Shown here: positions 28,668 through 41,200 of the stretch, piece by piece | Layout: each line of letters opens with the position of its first letter | How positions within the stretch are numbered: the stretch's first letter is position 1 | From: Seriola aureovittata | Taxonomy: Eukaryota; Chordata; Actinopteri; Carangiformes; Carangidae | DNA: 64,000 bases | NCBI RefSeq assembly: GCF_021018895.1 | Contig: NC_079375.1 | Location: 15,043,492-15,107,491 of the forward strand | Direction: 5' to 3' | Notes under the pieces: model-generated | Database searches by the model: none | What the model was told of the DNA's origin: nothing | What the model saw: the letters and a program-made list of their open reading frames with translations, nothing else | Made by a program: the position numbers and the translations under genes

Positions 28668-29291
28668 TGATTGGACCTGTTCAACTTTGACGTCTTCAAA
28701 ATTTCCCATAAATCAATTGAGGTTATTGTGGGACATTTGTCTGCTTTTTCCGATTCTCAAAGGCATTTTACATTGATTGATTACATTTTTATGACTCCAA
28801 TTGTAAATGTTGATAAATTAATATTTACATTAACACATGATAATTATTTAATACAGCTAAATGTTCTACAATGATACCAATGGTTTTTTCTCTACTCTTT
28901 GTTGTGTTTCTTCTCTGTGTGATGATGAGAGGAGCATTTTTCCCTTTCATTTTGTGCTATGAAACACAAAATAAATTAAAAACTTTTTTTCCGCTCGAAA
29001 GGTCCAGTTGGGTCATGTGATGAAACCTGTTTGACGAACGGTAAACAACTTTTATTTTCTGGAGGAAAACGATGGTCTAAAACCCATTTTTCATTGGTGT
29101 AAAGGGGGCAAAGGCAGGTTTTGGTGTGGCAGGTGATGAATGGTTAGTGGGAGGGAATCCATCTGCTGCATCAACACAACGGAAATGGGATCGTCCACTG
29201 ATTAAAAAATTGCACACTGAGAGACAAGCCTGATTCACACACACAAGACCCACACAAGACCCAAACCCAGTGTAGGGTACAATGGAGTCTA

Positions 29292-29321
29292 GTGTGTGTG
29301 CGCGCTTGTGTGTGTATGTGT

Positions 29322-29366
<45 letters not shown>

Positions 29367-29379
29367 TGTGTGTGTGTGT

Positions 29380-29452
<73 letters not shown>
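29292..29452. repeat. (GT)n then (GA)n compound microsatellite
   Basis: GT units with occasional GA and GG breaks, ending in a short GA run. Confidence 0.97.
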
Positions 29453-29495
29453 TGTCTTTCAATCTGTGTCTCTGTTTGTCAATTAGTCTTTTAAT

Positions 29496-29498
<3 letters not shown>

Positions 29499-29543
<45 letters not shown>

Positions 29544-29562
29544 CACACACACACACACACAC
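29499..29562. repeat. (TC)n then (AC)n compound microsatellite
   Basis: A TC run passing through GTCTCTC into about ten AC units. It lies 46 bases right of the GT/GA tract; the two tracts are roughly reverse complementary (GT and GA against TC and AC), so the region 29292-29562 could fold back on itself. Confidence 0.96.
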
Positions 29563-29830
29563 TTCTCACACACAATAGAATTCACAAGTGGCTGTATGCC
29601 ATCCTGGCTAAATACCAACTATCTATCATCTGAGATATTTCATACTTCCTCAATTCAATAAGCCAATATGATTTATGTAGTGGCTCTGGCAGCTTTGGTA
29701 TAGAATTATGTGAAGGTTCAGGAATAGAGACAATAATGCACATTAAGTTCTTTGTGTTTTTTAGATTTATGTGCACATTAAAAGAAAGAAAATGTATTTT
29801 TCAAATCTCAATTCTTCAGGAAGTTTGAAT

Positions 29831-30203
29831 TAGGGCTGTCACGATATCAGATTTTCACTTCATGATTATTGTGGCAAAAATAATTCACAATAACTATATT
29901 ATCATGATATGTATAGACAATTTTTTTTTTTTAAGTAGTAATGCTATTAGTCAAATTCGTCTTCAACTTTGTTTATTTTGTGTTTTGTCTCTATTTTTTG
30001 GCAAATGAATTACACTCAAATACAAGTCTGTAACCACAACTGTGCAAAGCACAAAAAAGAACAATTACACTTGATGGATAGTGAAAAGGCAATCAGATGA
30101 ACTGACAAACAAAAGATCCACAAGGCCTAACGTTAGCCTTCACAATATTATAATATGTGCATTATTATTTTTAAATATCACAGTCATCGTCAATACCGGT
30201 ATA
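29831..30203. mobile_element. degraded fish interspersed repeat (TAGGGCTGTCACGATATC type)
   Basis: It begins TAGGGCTGTCACGATATCAG, continues with degenerate CACGATTATTGTGGCAAAA-like sequence and ends near TCATCGTCAATACCGG. I recognise this as the kind of sequence dispersed in many copies in teleost genomes, probably a non-autonomous DNA element. No open frame survives, and clear terminal inverted repeats or target duplications are not visible. The class and the right boundary are uncertain. Confidence 0.6.
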
Positions 30204-31337
30204 TGAACACCCTGAACCTGAAACTACTCAAAGCATTTTCACTGAATTGTAAGGTTTGGGAGACTCAGTCAGTTTTTTGCTTGTTGTTACTTCACTTGGA
30301 TGTTTTATCTTCACCCCCGCAGAGTGATGTACATGTGCAGAGATTGACACTAGAAAATAGTTTTCACATTCATCTGCTGAAGGGGGAAGGTTTCTCTGTG
30401 TAAATCATGTACAGCATACCACCTCCAGTGCACTAGCACGGGGCATCTTGTGTGCGTCAGATGAAAGATATCAGCATATTGATAAAATAACCCTGACCCT
30501 CAGTATTTCAATGGGGGATAAGGGATAGATGTGCTTTAAAAAATAATAACAAAGTGGTTTAACTTTTTTGTGGATAATCCATAGATCATCTTTCTTAACT
30601 TTCTGCGGAACCTGGAACTTGTAGCTGTTTTTTTCAACCTTTCACTAAATTTCACAAAGTATTTAATTCTTATTCGTTAAAGCAGGCCACCTAGTTTATA
30701 GTTGGCAAAATAAAAATCAATGTGATACCGCTTGGAGGAAGCTGCTACCTTCCAGCCCTCACTCTTTGTGCTCAAAAGGTTGCTTCACGTTTCCGAGGAC
30801 GCTACATACAAGTCAAACAAAAATGAAATGAATGAATTAAAAAACTACATGAATTTGAAATGAAAAAAGTTTAAGTCAATGATAATCACATTCAGTTCTG
30901 TGTCACTGCAATGCAAATACATTACTGTATGCACTAATCTCACCATATATCACTCTCTACTGAGTGTAATGATAAAATCTTTAATTGTGTTAAACTTATT
31001 GTTTACAAGACTGGACATGAAACAACAGCAGATGGGAGATGTGACACAAGTCGGCAAGCAGAGGATCATAAATCCCTTTGGCCTACTCCTCCTCACCATA
31101 CTGTGTCAACTGTAAAAATTCAAAGACGTCAGGGGGTTTGTATGCCAAAACTATGATATCTATTCGCATCCTTGTTTTATATGAACAGTATACCTCTATC
31201 CTCAATCTATTATCCCAAACTTTCTTTCTTCAGTTTGCTGCTATTGTTTGGTTTGGCTCAAACCAAGATGGAGGAATGCAAATTATTTATTAAACACATT
31301 CATATCTGTTGTCTTACATTTTTTATGTATGCTCAGG

Positions 31338-31359
31338 TTTTTTTTTTTTTTTTTTTTTT
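31338..31359. repeat. poly-T tract
   Basis: About 22 T in a row. Confidence 0.95.
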
Positions 31360-31536
31360 GGTGCTAACAGCATTTTTCATTGGTCGCTGGGCCGGTGAAT
31401 AAACAGGAGGAACATGATATGATTTATATTCAAAAGCATTCCTCAGTGCTGCTACAAAGCAGTCTGAGGAAGGAAACGGGATCATCCGTAACTTTCTCCT
31501 CTCTCAGTGGGACGGCACACAGAACTAATACAAAAA

Positions 31537-31675
<139 letters not shown>

Positions 31676-32104
31676 CATGCGTGAGTGTGCATGCGTGTGT
31701 GTGTGTGTGCGTGTAATAGTCCGAATCATTTTCACACTTCTACAGTGATGTTTGAGAGTGAATATTTACTGTAGATTATGGGTTTGTGAATACTTGTCTC
31801 AGCATCTTCATATTGTGGTATCTAAGTATTTCTGAATACATGATCTGTTGCACAGCTTGCAAAAGTGTCTGCCCACAGAGGAAATACTACAGGACTTTTG
31901 AAGATTTCTTCAAATCTCTAAAATACTGTTAAGTGTGTAATGGGAAAGTTGATGCCACTAATCTTGTGGAAAAAGGCTTAAAGCAATATTTCATTTAAAG
32001 CAGATAGCATGGTAATAATTCTCTGATTTCACTGCAGTGTGATTTAGCACAGGACTGTCCTTAAAAGAAAAAATTGTCTGTCACAGGCAAAGGTGGAAAA
32101 CAAA

Positions 32105-32331
32105 GGGGCAGCTGCTGCTCAGGAGGTAGAGCAGGTCGTCCGCTACTCAGAAGGTCAGTGATTCAATCTGCGTTTTGAAGTGTCCCTGATGCCCCTGATG
32201 GCTGTTCCATCAGTGTATGGGTGTGATGTATGTATGTGTGAGCGAACGCGTGAATATGAAAAGCATTTTAAAGTGCTTTGAGGGGTCTCTAAGACTAGAA
32301 AAGCGCATATAAGTGCAGTCTATTTACCATT
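32105..32331 (+). mobile_element. tRNA-derived SINE (teleost type)
   Basis: The 5' part (GGGGCAGCTGCTGCTCAGG, then AGGTAGAGCAGGTCGTCC) resembles a tRNA with a pol III A box. GGTCAGTGATTCAATCT is a decayed B box. The body has CCTGATGGCTGTTCCATCAG and GTGTATGGGTGTGATG, and it ends AAAGTGCTTTGAGGGGTC, GACTAGAAAAGCGCATATAA, GTCTATTTACCATT. This is a form very common in percomorph fish introns. It is a decayed copy, not a functional tRNA gene. The exact Repbase family cannot be given here. Confidence 0.8.
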
Positions 32332-34200
32332 ACAGTCTCTCTTAGGGGGAGGAGGTCGGTTTAGAAGCCTGCGGCTTGAACTTGGAGGCAGCTCTTATTT
32401 TTCCATTTCCCTCTAATTGTCAAGATTGCTTCATAACTTTAAAGCTCATGTAATTAATGTTTTGTATTAACAATGAGTCAGATAACTATGTGAAAGGTTT
32501 AATGTGAAAGTTGTCATTTGTAGTGAGGAACTGACAGGGAATTATCACCCGACTCTGCAGTTCCTCTCAGCAGTACAGCGCATTTTAGTGTTAGTTTCAA
32601 GCTCACAACTGTATTGTTTTGGTTCAGTCTCAACAGTACTATTTCCAGCCACAGCGGGCAGCTGTTTTCAGCAAAAAAAAAAAAAGTTTCGTTATCTCCC
32701 CATCACCAAACTGAACACAGACACAGTTAGCGACTAGCTGGTGAACATTAGCAGCTACAAAGCCAGGCATTTCCCATTTGTAATTGATAAAGACCAAAAG
32801 AGGAGCTTAAATGACAGTAAATATTTGATTAACAGTTGCTGTTTGGACAGAAACACCACTTCAAATGAAAGCCAATGTTGCTCCAGGTCTGCTGGATGTG
32901 TAAATATTAATAAGTTTGCCCTATGAACTATGTAAGATGGTAGAATGTCAATGTCTTCTTGTGGTCAAAAAAAAAAGGTTTAACCAAGAAGTTTTTTCAT
33001 CCCATGAACCCGTGAACCTTTTTCTAATCTTAATCATATAGTCTAAATTAAACCAAACTGTCGGGCGGCAAAACAGAAAATATTCATCCAGTATGTCAAA
33101 GTCACATGTCAACTTTTATTTTGGAAGGCACTGAAAAACAGCATCATCCTGCTGATCAGAGCGTCAGATCAGAGAACACTCATATGTGTCAGTATGGAAA
33201 GCAAAGGCACTGTATATTAGACAATGTATTTTGTCCGTCTGTTTGGAGGACTGGTTGTCTAACTGCGGCATTATGGGTTTAAATGAGAGCTCATGTCAAA
33301 AAGTAAGCCTCATACTGTATATAAAGCATTAGATATACAATAAATACATTGTGATATACATTTTCCGAAAATAATATTTAAAGATATTAACAGTCTGAAT
33401 TTGTTTGTGTTGACTTCTTTTATGAAAAGGACAGACAGAGATGAGCATCTTTGTATCTTTCCATGTTTGAAGAACGAACAGGGCAGCTCTGAGCTGAAAA
33501 CAACCGGCCAGCAAAGCATGTCATTTTATCTCTCAGAGGGTGAGCGAGACGCCCTCAAGAGCAAACAGGGCTTGGTTTTGTGTTTGCGTTTATGTGTTTG
33601 AGCGAGCGTGCCTCAGGAGGTGTGTTGCAACACAAAAACCCCTCAGCAGCACGCCAGACGAGGAAAGCAAATGACCACTTTCTCCTTTTTCCGTGTTGAT
33701 AGAAGAGCCTCAATATGTTCCTGTTCTTTCACAGCAGGGGAAAGTGTACATACTTATGCCTCTGTGAGCACTTCTGCTTTTATGCGTGTGCTTTTGTTTG
33801 TGTGTTTATTGGTGTGTGTGTGTATGTGTGTATATGTGTTTCCTTGTAGTGGATATGAGAAAAGCACCGGAAGCAGAGCTTGTTTGCTCTGTGAATATAA
33901 GAGTCAACTTACATTGCTAATTTACAATAATGTCTCCATGCTTTAGCATAAACACACCGCCGAGCTATAAGGGATAGAGAAGACTTCAGGAAGCTCAAAT
34001 GTATGTTTCACCCCGTGATTTGTGCTGTGTTGTGTGTGGGAGTAATAAACACTTCTGCCATGTTGGTGCTACAGCATGTGTGTCTTTACCACCAAACAAT
34101 TTGCATTTCAATTCATTTCTAGGGAACGCTGAACTCTTGAAAGCAGTTCAAATGTGTAATTGGTGTAATGCTAATTTAATCTCCCTCCTCTCCTGGACAG

Positions 34201-34253
34201 GTGCAGAGTCAGAGAGAGACTGGCAACAAGAAAACAACCTACTCACAGAAAAG
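34201..34253 (+). other. candidate non-coding 5' leader exon
   Basis: The acceptor CTCCCTCCTCTCCTGGACAG ends at 34200 and has a branch-point-like GCTAATT about 30 bases before the AG. The 53-base purine-rich stretch (GTGCAGAGTCAGAGAGAGAC onward) has no ATG and ends AAAAG before GTAGCG, a moderate donor. Purine-rich content would suit exonic splicing enhancers. It is on the tnr strand, between the other leader-exon candidates and the start-codon exon. Without transcript data this is only a candidate. Confidence 0.3.
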
Positions 34254-34537
34254 GTAGCGCACGCACACACAAACACAGACACACTCCTACGTTTAGAGAC
34301 GCATTAATGAACATCCATATTTCCCCCTCTGGCTATAGTGTAATGTTCAATTTAATGGTCTAATGTTCCTTAATGACTGCTTTATGTGCATGGGCTTATT
34401 GTGCATCTATCAACCTGAAGCACATCTAATCAGACAATTAGCCCTCATCTTGGGCTAATTTCCATGTATGTATTCATCACCATAACTGGCTTTCTAATAG
34501 GAACACAAATGGATTGTCACTTCTCTTATCACATGGT

Positions 34538-34538
<1 letters not shown>

Positions 34539-34619
<81 letters not shown>
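34539..34619. repeat. (CA)n microsatellite
   Basis: About 40 uninterrupted CA units. Confidence 0.98.
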
Positions 34620-34621
<2 letters not shown>

Positions 34622-35347
34622 ACCTACCTATCAGTCTATTTGTCTGTCTGGACAAGCAGAGTAAAGCATAGTCTCAAACCAAGACAAATACAGCTATGAG
34701 ATAGGAGGTATGAGTACCTGACTGTAGACCAACTTATGCTGTGCAGTTAAACCCAGACACACATGCAGGGCTGAGAAGGAATGCTTAAAAAACACTGACA
34801 CAAAAGTCATCCAGTGCATACATGCATGAGAGAGCATGTCATTTCCTACATGTAGATCCGTGAGATCTCCTCAGGCTTCTGATATATTTTTCCTTCAATT
34901 TCTGTATCTGTCTTGTTGTCCACAAAGGGATTAATGGTTATTACTCACGGCTGTCAGGTTTATGTGTACCAGTGCTGCACACTTTTGGCCACCTTGTGTA
35001 TTAGAAAAAAATCATTAATTTAAGCCACCTGTTTATAAGACTTTATGGAGTGCAAGAGCCTTATATGTGTTTCCTGCTGGGTGTTAATAGTTGAATATTT
35101 CGCTGTGTAGTGTGTGGGAGTATTAAACACTTTTGTCACACTGGCATTGCTTTAGATAATACATAATCTGTTCTGTGTCAGAGGTGCAGACCTGTCACCT
35201 ATGACCCATTTCCTGTTTTTGAATTACAAATACATCATTTGTGCGATTCATGTAGATCCAATGAGTTTTAGAAATCGGGTTGGGTGTCTGAGTCTGTGAG
35301 GACAGAGTCGAGGGGAATGAAATGAGAACCACACCTTTTGAGTTGTC

Positions 35348-35368
35348 AAAAAAAAAAAAAAAAAAAAA
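35348..35368. repeat. poly-A tract
   Basis: About 20 A in a row. Confidence 0.93.
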
Positions 35369-36805
35369 GCTCCTGGCTCCTGAGGCACCTCAGAAGAGTG
35401 AAGACTGGAGAGGTTTTTGATTGCACATATGCCTTAAGGTAAGAATCTCTTAAAGTAGCATTATGATAACCTTAACTGGCTTATATGACGATATGGTAAC
35501 CTTGGGACTGTTTATTGACCCGATATGGTTGAGTTGTTTTGATTTAGCGAACACGAGTCATCATAATTTGGATGTAAAAAATTCTGCTTGTGTGAAGTTA
35601 CTGACATTATGGCTCTGAGACTATTAACATTACTAACGTTGCTGATGATTAAAACATAAATTGAGCCCCTCAACAGCAGGTGCAATAACTGTAAAGAGCA
35701 AAAACTGTGAAAAGCAAAAACCACATTCATCTTTAGAAATGATATGTGCATCTGCACTCACTGATTTGGGAATACGCTGCCTAATTATACATGGGTTAAA
35801 CAGCTAGGGTATCTTCATCATTTAATTAAATTTTCAGCTCTGGGATCTGACAAAATAGGTACATGACCTTGCTGCACTTATTTACACACCGGACTGGTGA
35901 GCTATTCCGCACAGATTTCAGTTTTAAACAGTGATCATCAGGATGTGCCCCAAACACCATTTTCTCTGGATAATGAAAATGAAGCTTTTAGTTGTATAAA
36001 CAGGATTATTATGAGTGGCCCTCAGCTAATGCTTCATGACCACTGCTTTTTACAGTCTTTGCAGCAGTAGCATTATTGTGTGCATATTAATTATCTAGAC
36101 ACAATTTGATGCAACCTTTCATTTACCATGTCCAAAAATTAAGACCAAAAATTGCCACAAATTAAAAAAACAAACATGTTATTGTGCTGCATTTAATGTT
36201 ATTTAGAAGTAAAAGACCTGCTTGAATTTGTTTTATGTACAGTTGTGATCTGATTGCTGTACATTACTAACTTTTATATGAATTGTTCCATTGCAACCAA
36301 CACAACAACTAGTGTGCAGGTTGAATCATCAAATGTGAGTCTTTTACACGTTTGACGTTTTGAGGTTCGAGCTGTTTTGGCTGTGTTATGTTGGGATGCT
36401 GTGTACGTGCGCACAGCTTTTGCTGGAAGCTCAGAGACTACTTATGTGTTTTGTTTGATCTTGCATATATGAGGTTAACACAAAAATACACACTTTTATG
36501 CTGTGCTGTCGGGTGTTTGCATATATATATCTGCAGATATGTTTTTCACAGAAGAGAATTTAGTATTGGACAGGAGAAACTGTTGAGGGCTAAAATATCT
36601 TCATGATCTTAATGGAATACTGTGTCGATGGCAACACAGAGAGAGAAAAGGGAATTGCAAAGAGAGAGAGTAAAAGGGGAAACAAAATAAGGAAGTGATG
36701 CAGTGACTGGCAGTGTCTGACACTGTTGTCGTTTTGATGTTAACCCTTCTGCTGATTCAACAGTGTTATTACCGACCTACGGAGCTTATGTTTTCACAAG
36801 GGTCT

Positions 36806-37181
36806 GTTTCTTGGTTTGTTTGTCAGCAGGACTACGCAAAACGTACTAGACCGATTTAGACCAAACTTGGTGGAGGGTTGGGGCATAGGTGAGGGAAGAA
36901 TCTATTCAATTTTGGTGCAGATCCGGTTAAAGGGGCAGATCAAGGAATTTGTTTTTTGTTTTTTTTTAACATTGCGAAAATGGGTACTTTTTTTTGCCAT
37001 TTGGGTTCAATTTCTCAGGAAGTAATGTATGGATCCTTTTACTTACTATGTTATATGACATATAAATAATTTATCTTGTCCAACTTCTTCCTTTCATATT
37101 TCTACTATGAGAGCTAGACAGAAATATGTAGGATTGTTTGGCCTTGGAGGAGGTTTGCACTCTGCTGAGTGTCGTTCTAGT
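36806..37181 (+). mobile_element. degraded interspersed repeat (GACCGATTTAGACCAAACTTGG type)
   Basis: Recognisable pieces in order are TTGTTTGTCAGCAGGACTAC, ACTAGACCGATTTAGACCAA, CTTGGTGGAGGGTTGGGGCA, TTTGGTGCAGATCCGGTTAA, TCAATTTCTCAGGAAGTAAT and a closing GGCCTTGGAGGAGGTTTGCA, CTCTGCTGAGTG. This block occurs dispersed in many fish genomes. It carries no coding frame and appears internally shortened. The element class is not assigned. Confidence 0.65.
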
Positions 37182-38228
37182 TGCTCCTGCAGTCATTAAA
37201 CATGAGAAGGCGAGCCACCCGCAGCACTAGCCATGATTTGGCATCTATGAAACTACTAAACACTGTGAGGTGAAGCGCGCAGTAGGAAATGTGTCTCAGA
37301 AGGAGCTGGTTTATTCCGACTGAGGTGTTCTGATTGAGCATAACTTCTGGTTATCAGCAGAATGAAAGCCTCTACAGTATGTATAAAGGGTTATTGAAAC
37401 AGGTGCAAGGATAAGAGGAGGAATGAGTGGAGTAAAGGCACAGGAGCATAAGAAAGTGTACATAAACATAAAAAACACACAAATACTGTGTGAGGACCAA
37501 TAAGGACAGAGGAAAGGCAGGGCAAAGGAAGAAGCAGCATAAGCAGAGTGGAGACAGGAGGCGAGAGCGACAGCAGTGGAAGCCTTTGATCTTAGGTTTC
37601 TAATCAATGGGGATTATGGTTCGTGTGCCGGTGTCAATCCTGATTATGGCAGCGGTGGCAGCAGACAGCGGTGCATCCAGAGGAGTAACAGACAAACACA
37701 GATCCTTATTCTAAAAAGAGGTGTTCTGCTCAGTTTCGTCTAGATGCATCTGATCTCACAGCTGAACTGTTTGACAGGGCTCAGAAATCCAACGCTGAGA
37801 TGGATTCAGCATTTAGAAAACAGTAGGGAGTGTGACTACAACGCCGGTGTGTAAATCTTCATCATACCCAAAGATAGTCTGCAGGGACCGTCTGCTGTCA
37901 CACGTAGTCAACGGAACTCCGATATTGTGACTGTAATGTATCAGCAGTGTAGGGGTTCGTCTCCACGACGGGGAGTAAACATTGTGAATACATGACACAG
38001 GAAATCAGGTGAAACACAATGTAACAGAAACTGCAGCGTAAGGACAGACAGACCCTGGAGAACCGACTTTAAAATCTCTGGATAGGAAATTCTTTCAACT
38101 TTCACTGACGGCAGTCGGATTTTGCCAAGTATATCTGGGAGATGAGATGTCACAATTTCAATGACTATTGCCTGAGGCTTTTGATGTTTGAGCTTTTTTG
38201 GATGTCATGCATCTTTTTCTACTGTTTT

Positions 38229-38246
38229 TTAATTAATTAATTAATT
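38229..38246. repeat. (TTAA)n short tandem repeat
   Basis: About four TTAA units. Confidence 0.85.
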
Positions 38247-41200
38247 TCAATTTCTTTTACACACAACATTTGTATTTTGCTCAGGTGGGGCAATATTATT
38301 TGCCAAATCTATCTCAATAATTAAACTGTAATGTATTTTTTTTTTCAAAGTTTACAAATTTTCAGGGTTCCCTGACAATTTCAAGTCTGTATCATATGAT
38401 ATGCTGAAAAACCACGTGCTGGTTATAAATGACTATAAAAGAATGATTCTGTTGCATATGGCTTTGAAAGATAAACTTTATTGACCGTACGCAGGGAAAC
38501 AGATGTGTCACCACGGTAAAAGACCAGCTGCAAAGTATAGATATGGAAAAACTAGAATGCTATGAGCACCTGCTATATACAAAATGAAACAATGAAAAAC
38601 AATAGTAGCCACAAAGTTTATCGAGACATAAAAATATAACAAATATGGGGGAAATTTACATTTAGACCAAAGATGAGACTGGATATTCACTGGCTGTTGG
38701 AGTTTTTAGGAGGCTTTCAAACGCTCCTACTGAAATTCTGACATGAGCAAATCTAGGTTGGACAGTAACTCCTAACCTTGGTATGTGTACATTTTTAGTG
38801 ATACATGAACTCCTAGCGAAGTAGACCTGGGGGCCCCTGCTGGCAAAATTTTGCCAGGAGGCGAAATTTGCCAGGCAGTCCTTATTAGTCTTATAGGAGC
38901 AAAATTGTTCAGCAGCATCACAAGTTTATGTTGTCAAAGTTTTTAAGATTTTGATGGAAGTTTAGTCAAAAAATCTCTTTGTAAATGTACAGTGTTTTCT
39001 GCAGACCGTAGTACCACCTATATTGAAATTCCACTCTCTAACATTAAGGAAATTTTTAACCTGATGAAATTCAAGAAGAATTTATTACCATACAACCAAA
39101 CCATGCCATCCACTTTTTCACAAATGCATCAGAACTAGTTTTATTCTGAAGAAACGTCTTATAAAGACTCGGAAACACGAACCTATCCTCAGATGATGCT
39201 TTTTATTTATAGCTGTTCCCTTACTGGTGAGATTTTATTCTATTTCTACTTTTGCTTAGTTAAGACATTGCAGCATAAAACAGTCACAGCAGTCTGTCAC
39301 TGTGACAGGCTCTCTGCTAATGAACTGGACCTTTGTATCTCCTCCTCACCAGGCTATTCCTGGAACTGATAGCATCACAGTCTGATGTCCTGGTTCAGAG
39401 ATGTAGCCGAGATAACCCATTCAGTATGACCTTACTTCCCTCTGTACTGGAAGCTACGCCAAGTTGACCCTGTGTTAGCTCGATCAATAATGGATGTCTT
39501 AACAGTCTGACCCAACCTCTTAAAAACATGAACTTTCCTCTAAAATGGGATTGTGCTGCCTGAGTGGCTTTCTTTAAGGTGATTATGTCCCGGTGCCATT
39601 AATAATTTTCTCACTTGTATTATAGCTTTCAAAGTTTGTAAACAATGGTTACGTGTGTATTTTGTAAGTTCTATTCTAACATAAAGAAATGCCAGACAGA
39701 TCCCTGAGTTTAACAGCAGCCTTATAACCATAAAACTTTACCAGCTCTGCTTTGTTTTCTTTGATTCTTTGTTCATGTGTTCCTCTCTGCATTGAATTAG
39801 AAATTAGAAACTGTATTACTGTATTTACAAAGTTAACATTTACAAAATTACCATGAAACAACTGTTAACTTCATTGTGTCCCACATGGATAAGACAACTT
39901 AAACACAACACAGCTTGTGGGAGCATTTCCCTGCATAAATGCAAAAAAGCAAAACCAAAAAGGGCATCAAAGCAAAACAAAGCAAACAATGTCTAAGCTG
40001 CAAAAGTACAAAAAAGTCAAAACAAAACCAAGACCAGGGACGGAACAGCAACGGTTCATGAAAACTGCAGTCCTCAAAGTAAGTTTTTAAAGAGTTTGAC
40101 TTGATCTCATTAGACAGGTTGTTTAAAGAGTCTGGCAGAGCCCTCATGGAGAAAGCTCGATAATCCGCAGTCATCTGTCTAGACTGTGAAATGACCAGAG
40201 CAGTGCTGCCTCAGGATCTCATGCTGTGCTCGGGCTCATAGGGGCTTAAAAGCTCAGATACAGCTAGGCGCTAGTCCAAGATGTGTCTTAAAGGTAATGA
40301 ATAACATTTCTAGATGAGTCCTACATTGCACTGGCAGCCAATGAAGTCAGGCATCAGCCAGTCTTCTATAAAAGAAAGCTTTCTGACAATCTCAGGTTAA
40401 ATCCCCCTTAAAGATCGATGAATTTCTCATATATCTGATGGTTAGTGGAAATGTAGTAAATCCAACAGCTTCTTTAAACAAGATTGGTACTGTACCCACA
40501 GATTTCTACCTGAAGACGGTCAGTAGTGTCTTTGTGCTTATCCCAATAAAATGATTGTCAAGACACTTGACCAGTCAGATCATTTGTCTACATTTCATGG
40601 CTAAAGCTCTCCTATTCCCCTCAGTGATGAAAGCCTGACCAATCTCAGGTTCACCAATCTGTCCCAACAGTTTGTACCTTAATCAATAATAAAAGTCTTA
40701 TGAGTCCAATCGTAGCTTGATCAGTAATTTACTTTTTAGAGTCTGACTCAACCAGACCTCAGTCGATGCTGGAGGTCGAACCAATCTAACCCTTCTGGGA
40801 CAGACAGGGTATTAAAAATGTTTCAATATTGTGGTAGTTTCAGTGAGAAACTGGTTGATTTCTATCACAAAATATATTCTGTGGATTCCAGCAAAATATA
40901 AAATGTAACCACCCCTTTCATGAATTATTGATATGCAACATTTGCAGAATTTTCACAGTTAACGGTCAACATTTTCTTAAATTATGTTATGTTTCTGCAG
41001 ATAGTTAATACTGAATATCACACCACTAAAAGTATATTTTCCTGAAGCCTTAAGACCTTCCCTGTCTTCGCTGTTGCTTTATCAGAATATCTCTTCCTTT
41101 TTCTTTCCTCTGCTTTGGCAAGAGCTTCACTTTGTGTTGACAGATACAAAAGATTTCCATGAGAGAGATACTGAAAGACGTGGAATACCGAGTACGGGAA

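Noticed and set aside
32105..32180. tRNA gene
   Set aside because: The tRNA-like part has a decayed B box, no intact cloverleaf, and belongs to a SINE.
35394..35438. 45-base exon with donor AAG/GTAAGA
   Set aside because: The donor is good but the acceptor tract is short and interrupted by purines next to a poly-A run; not enough to list.
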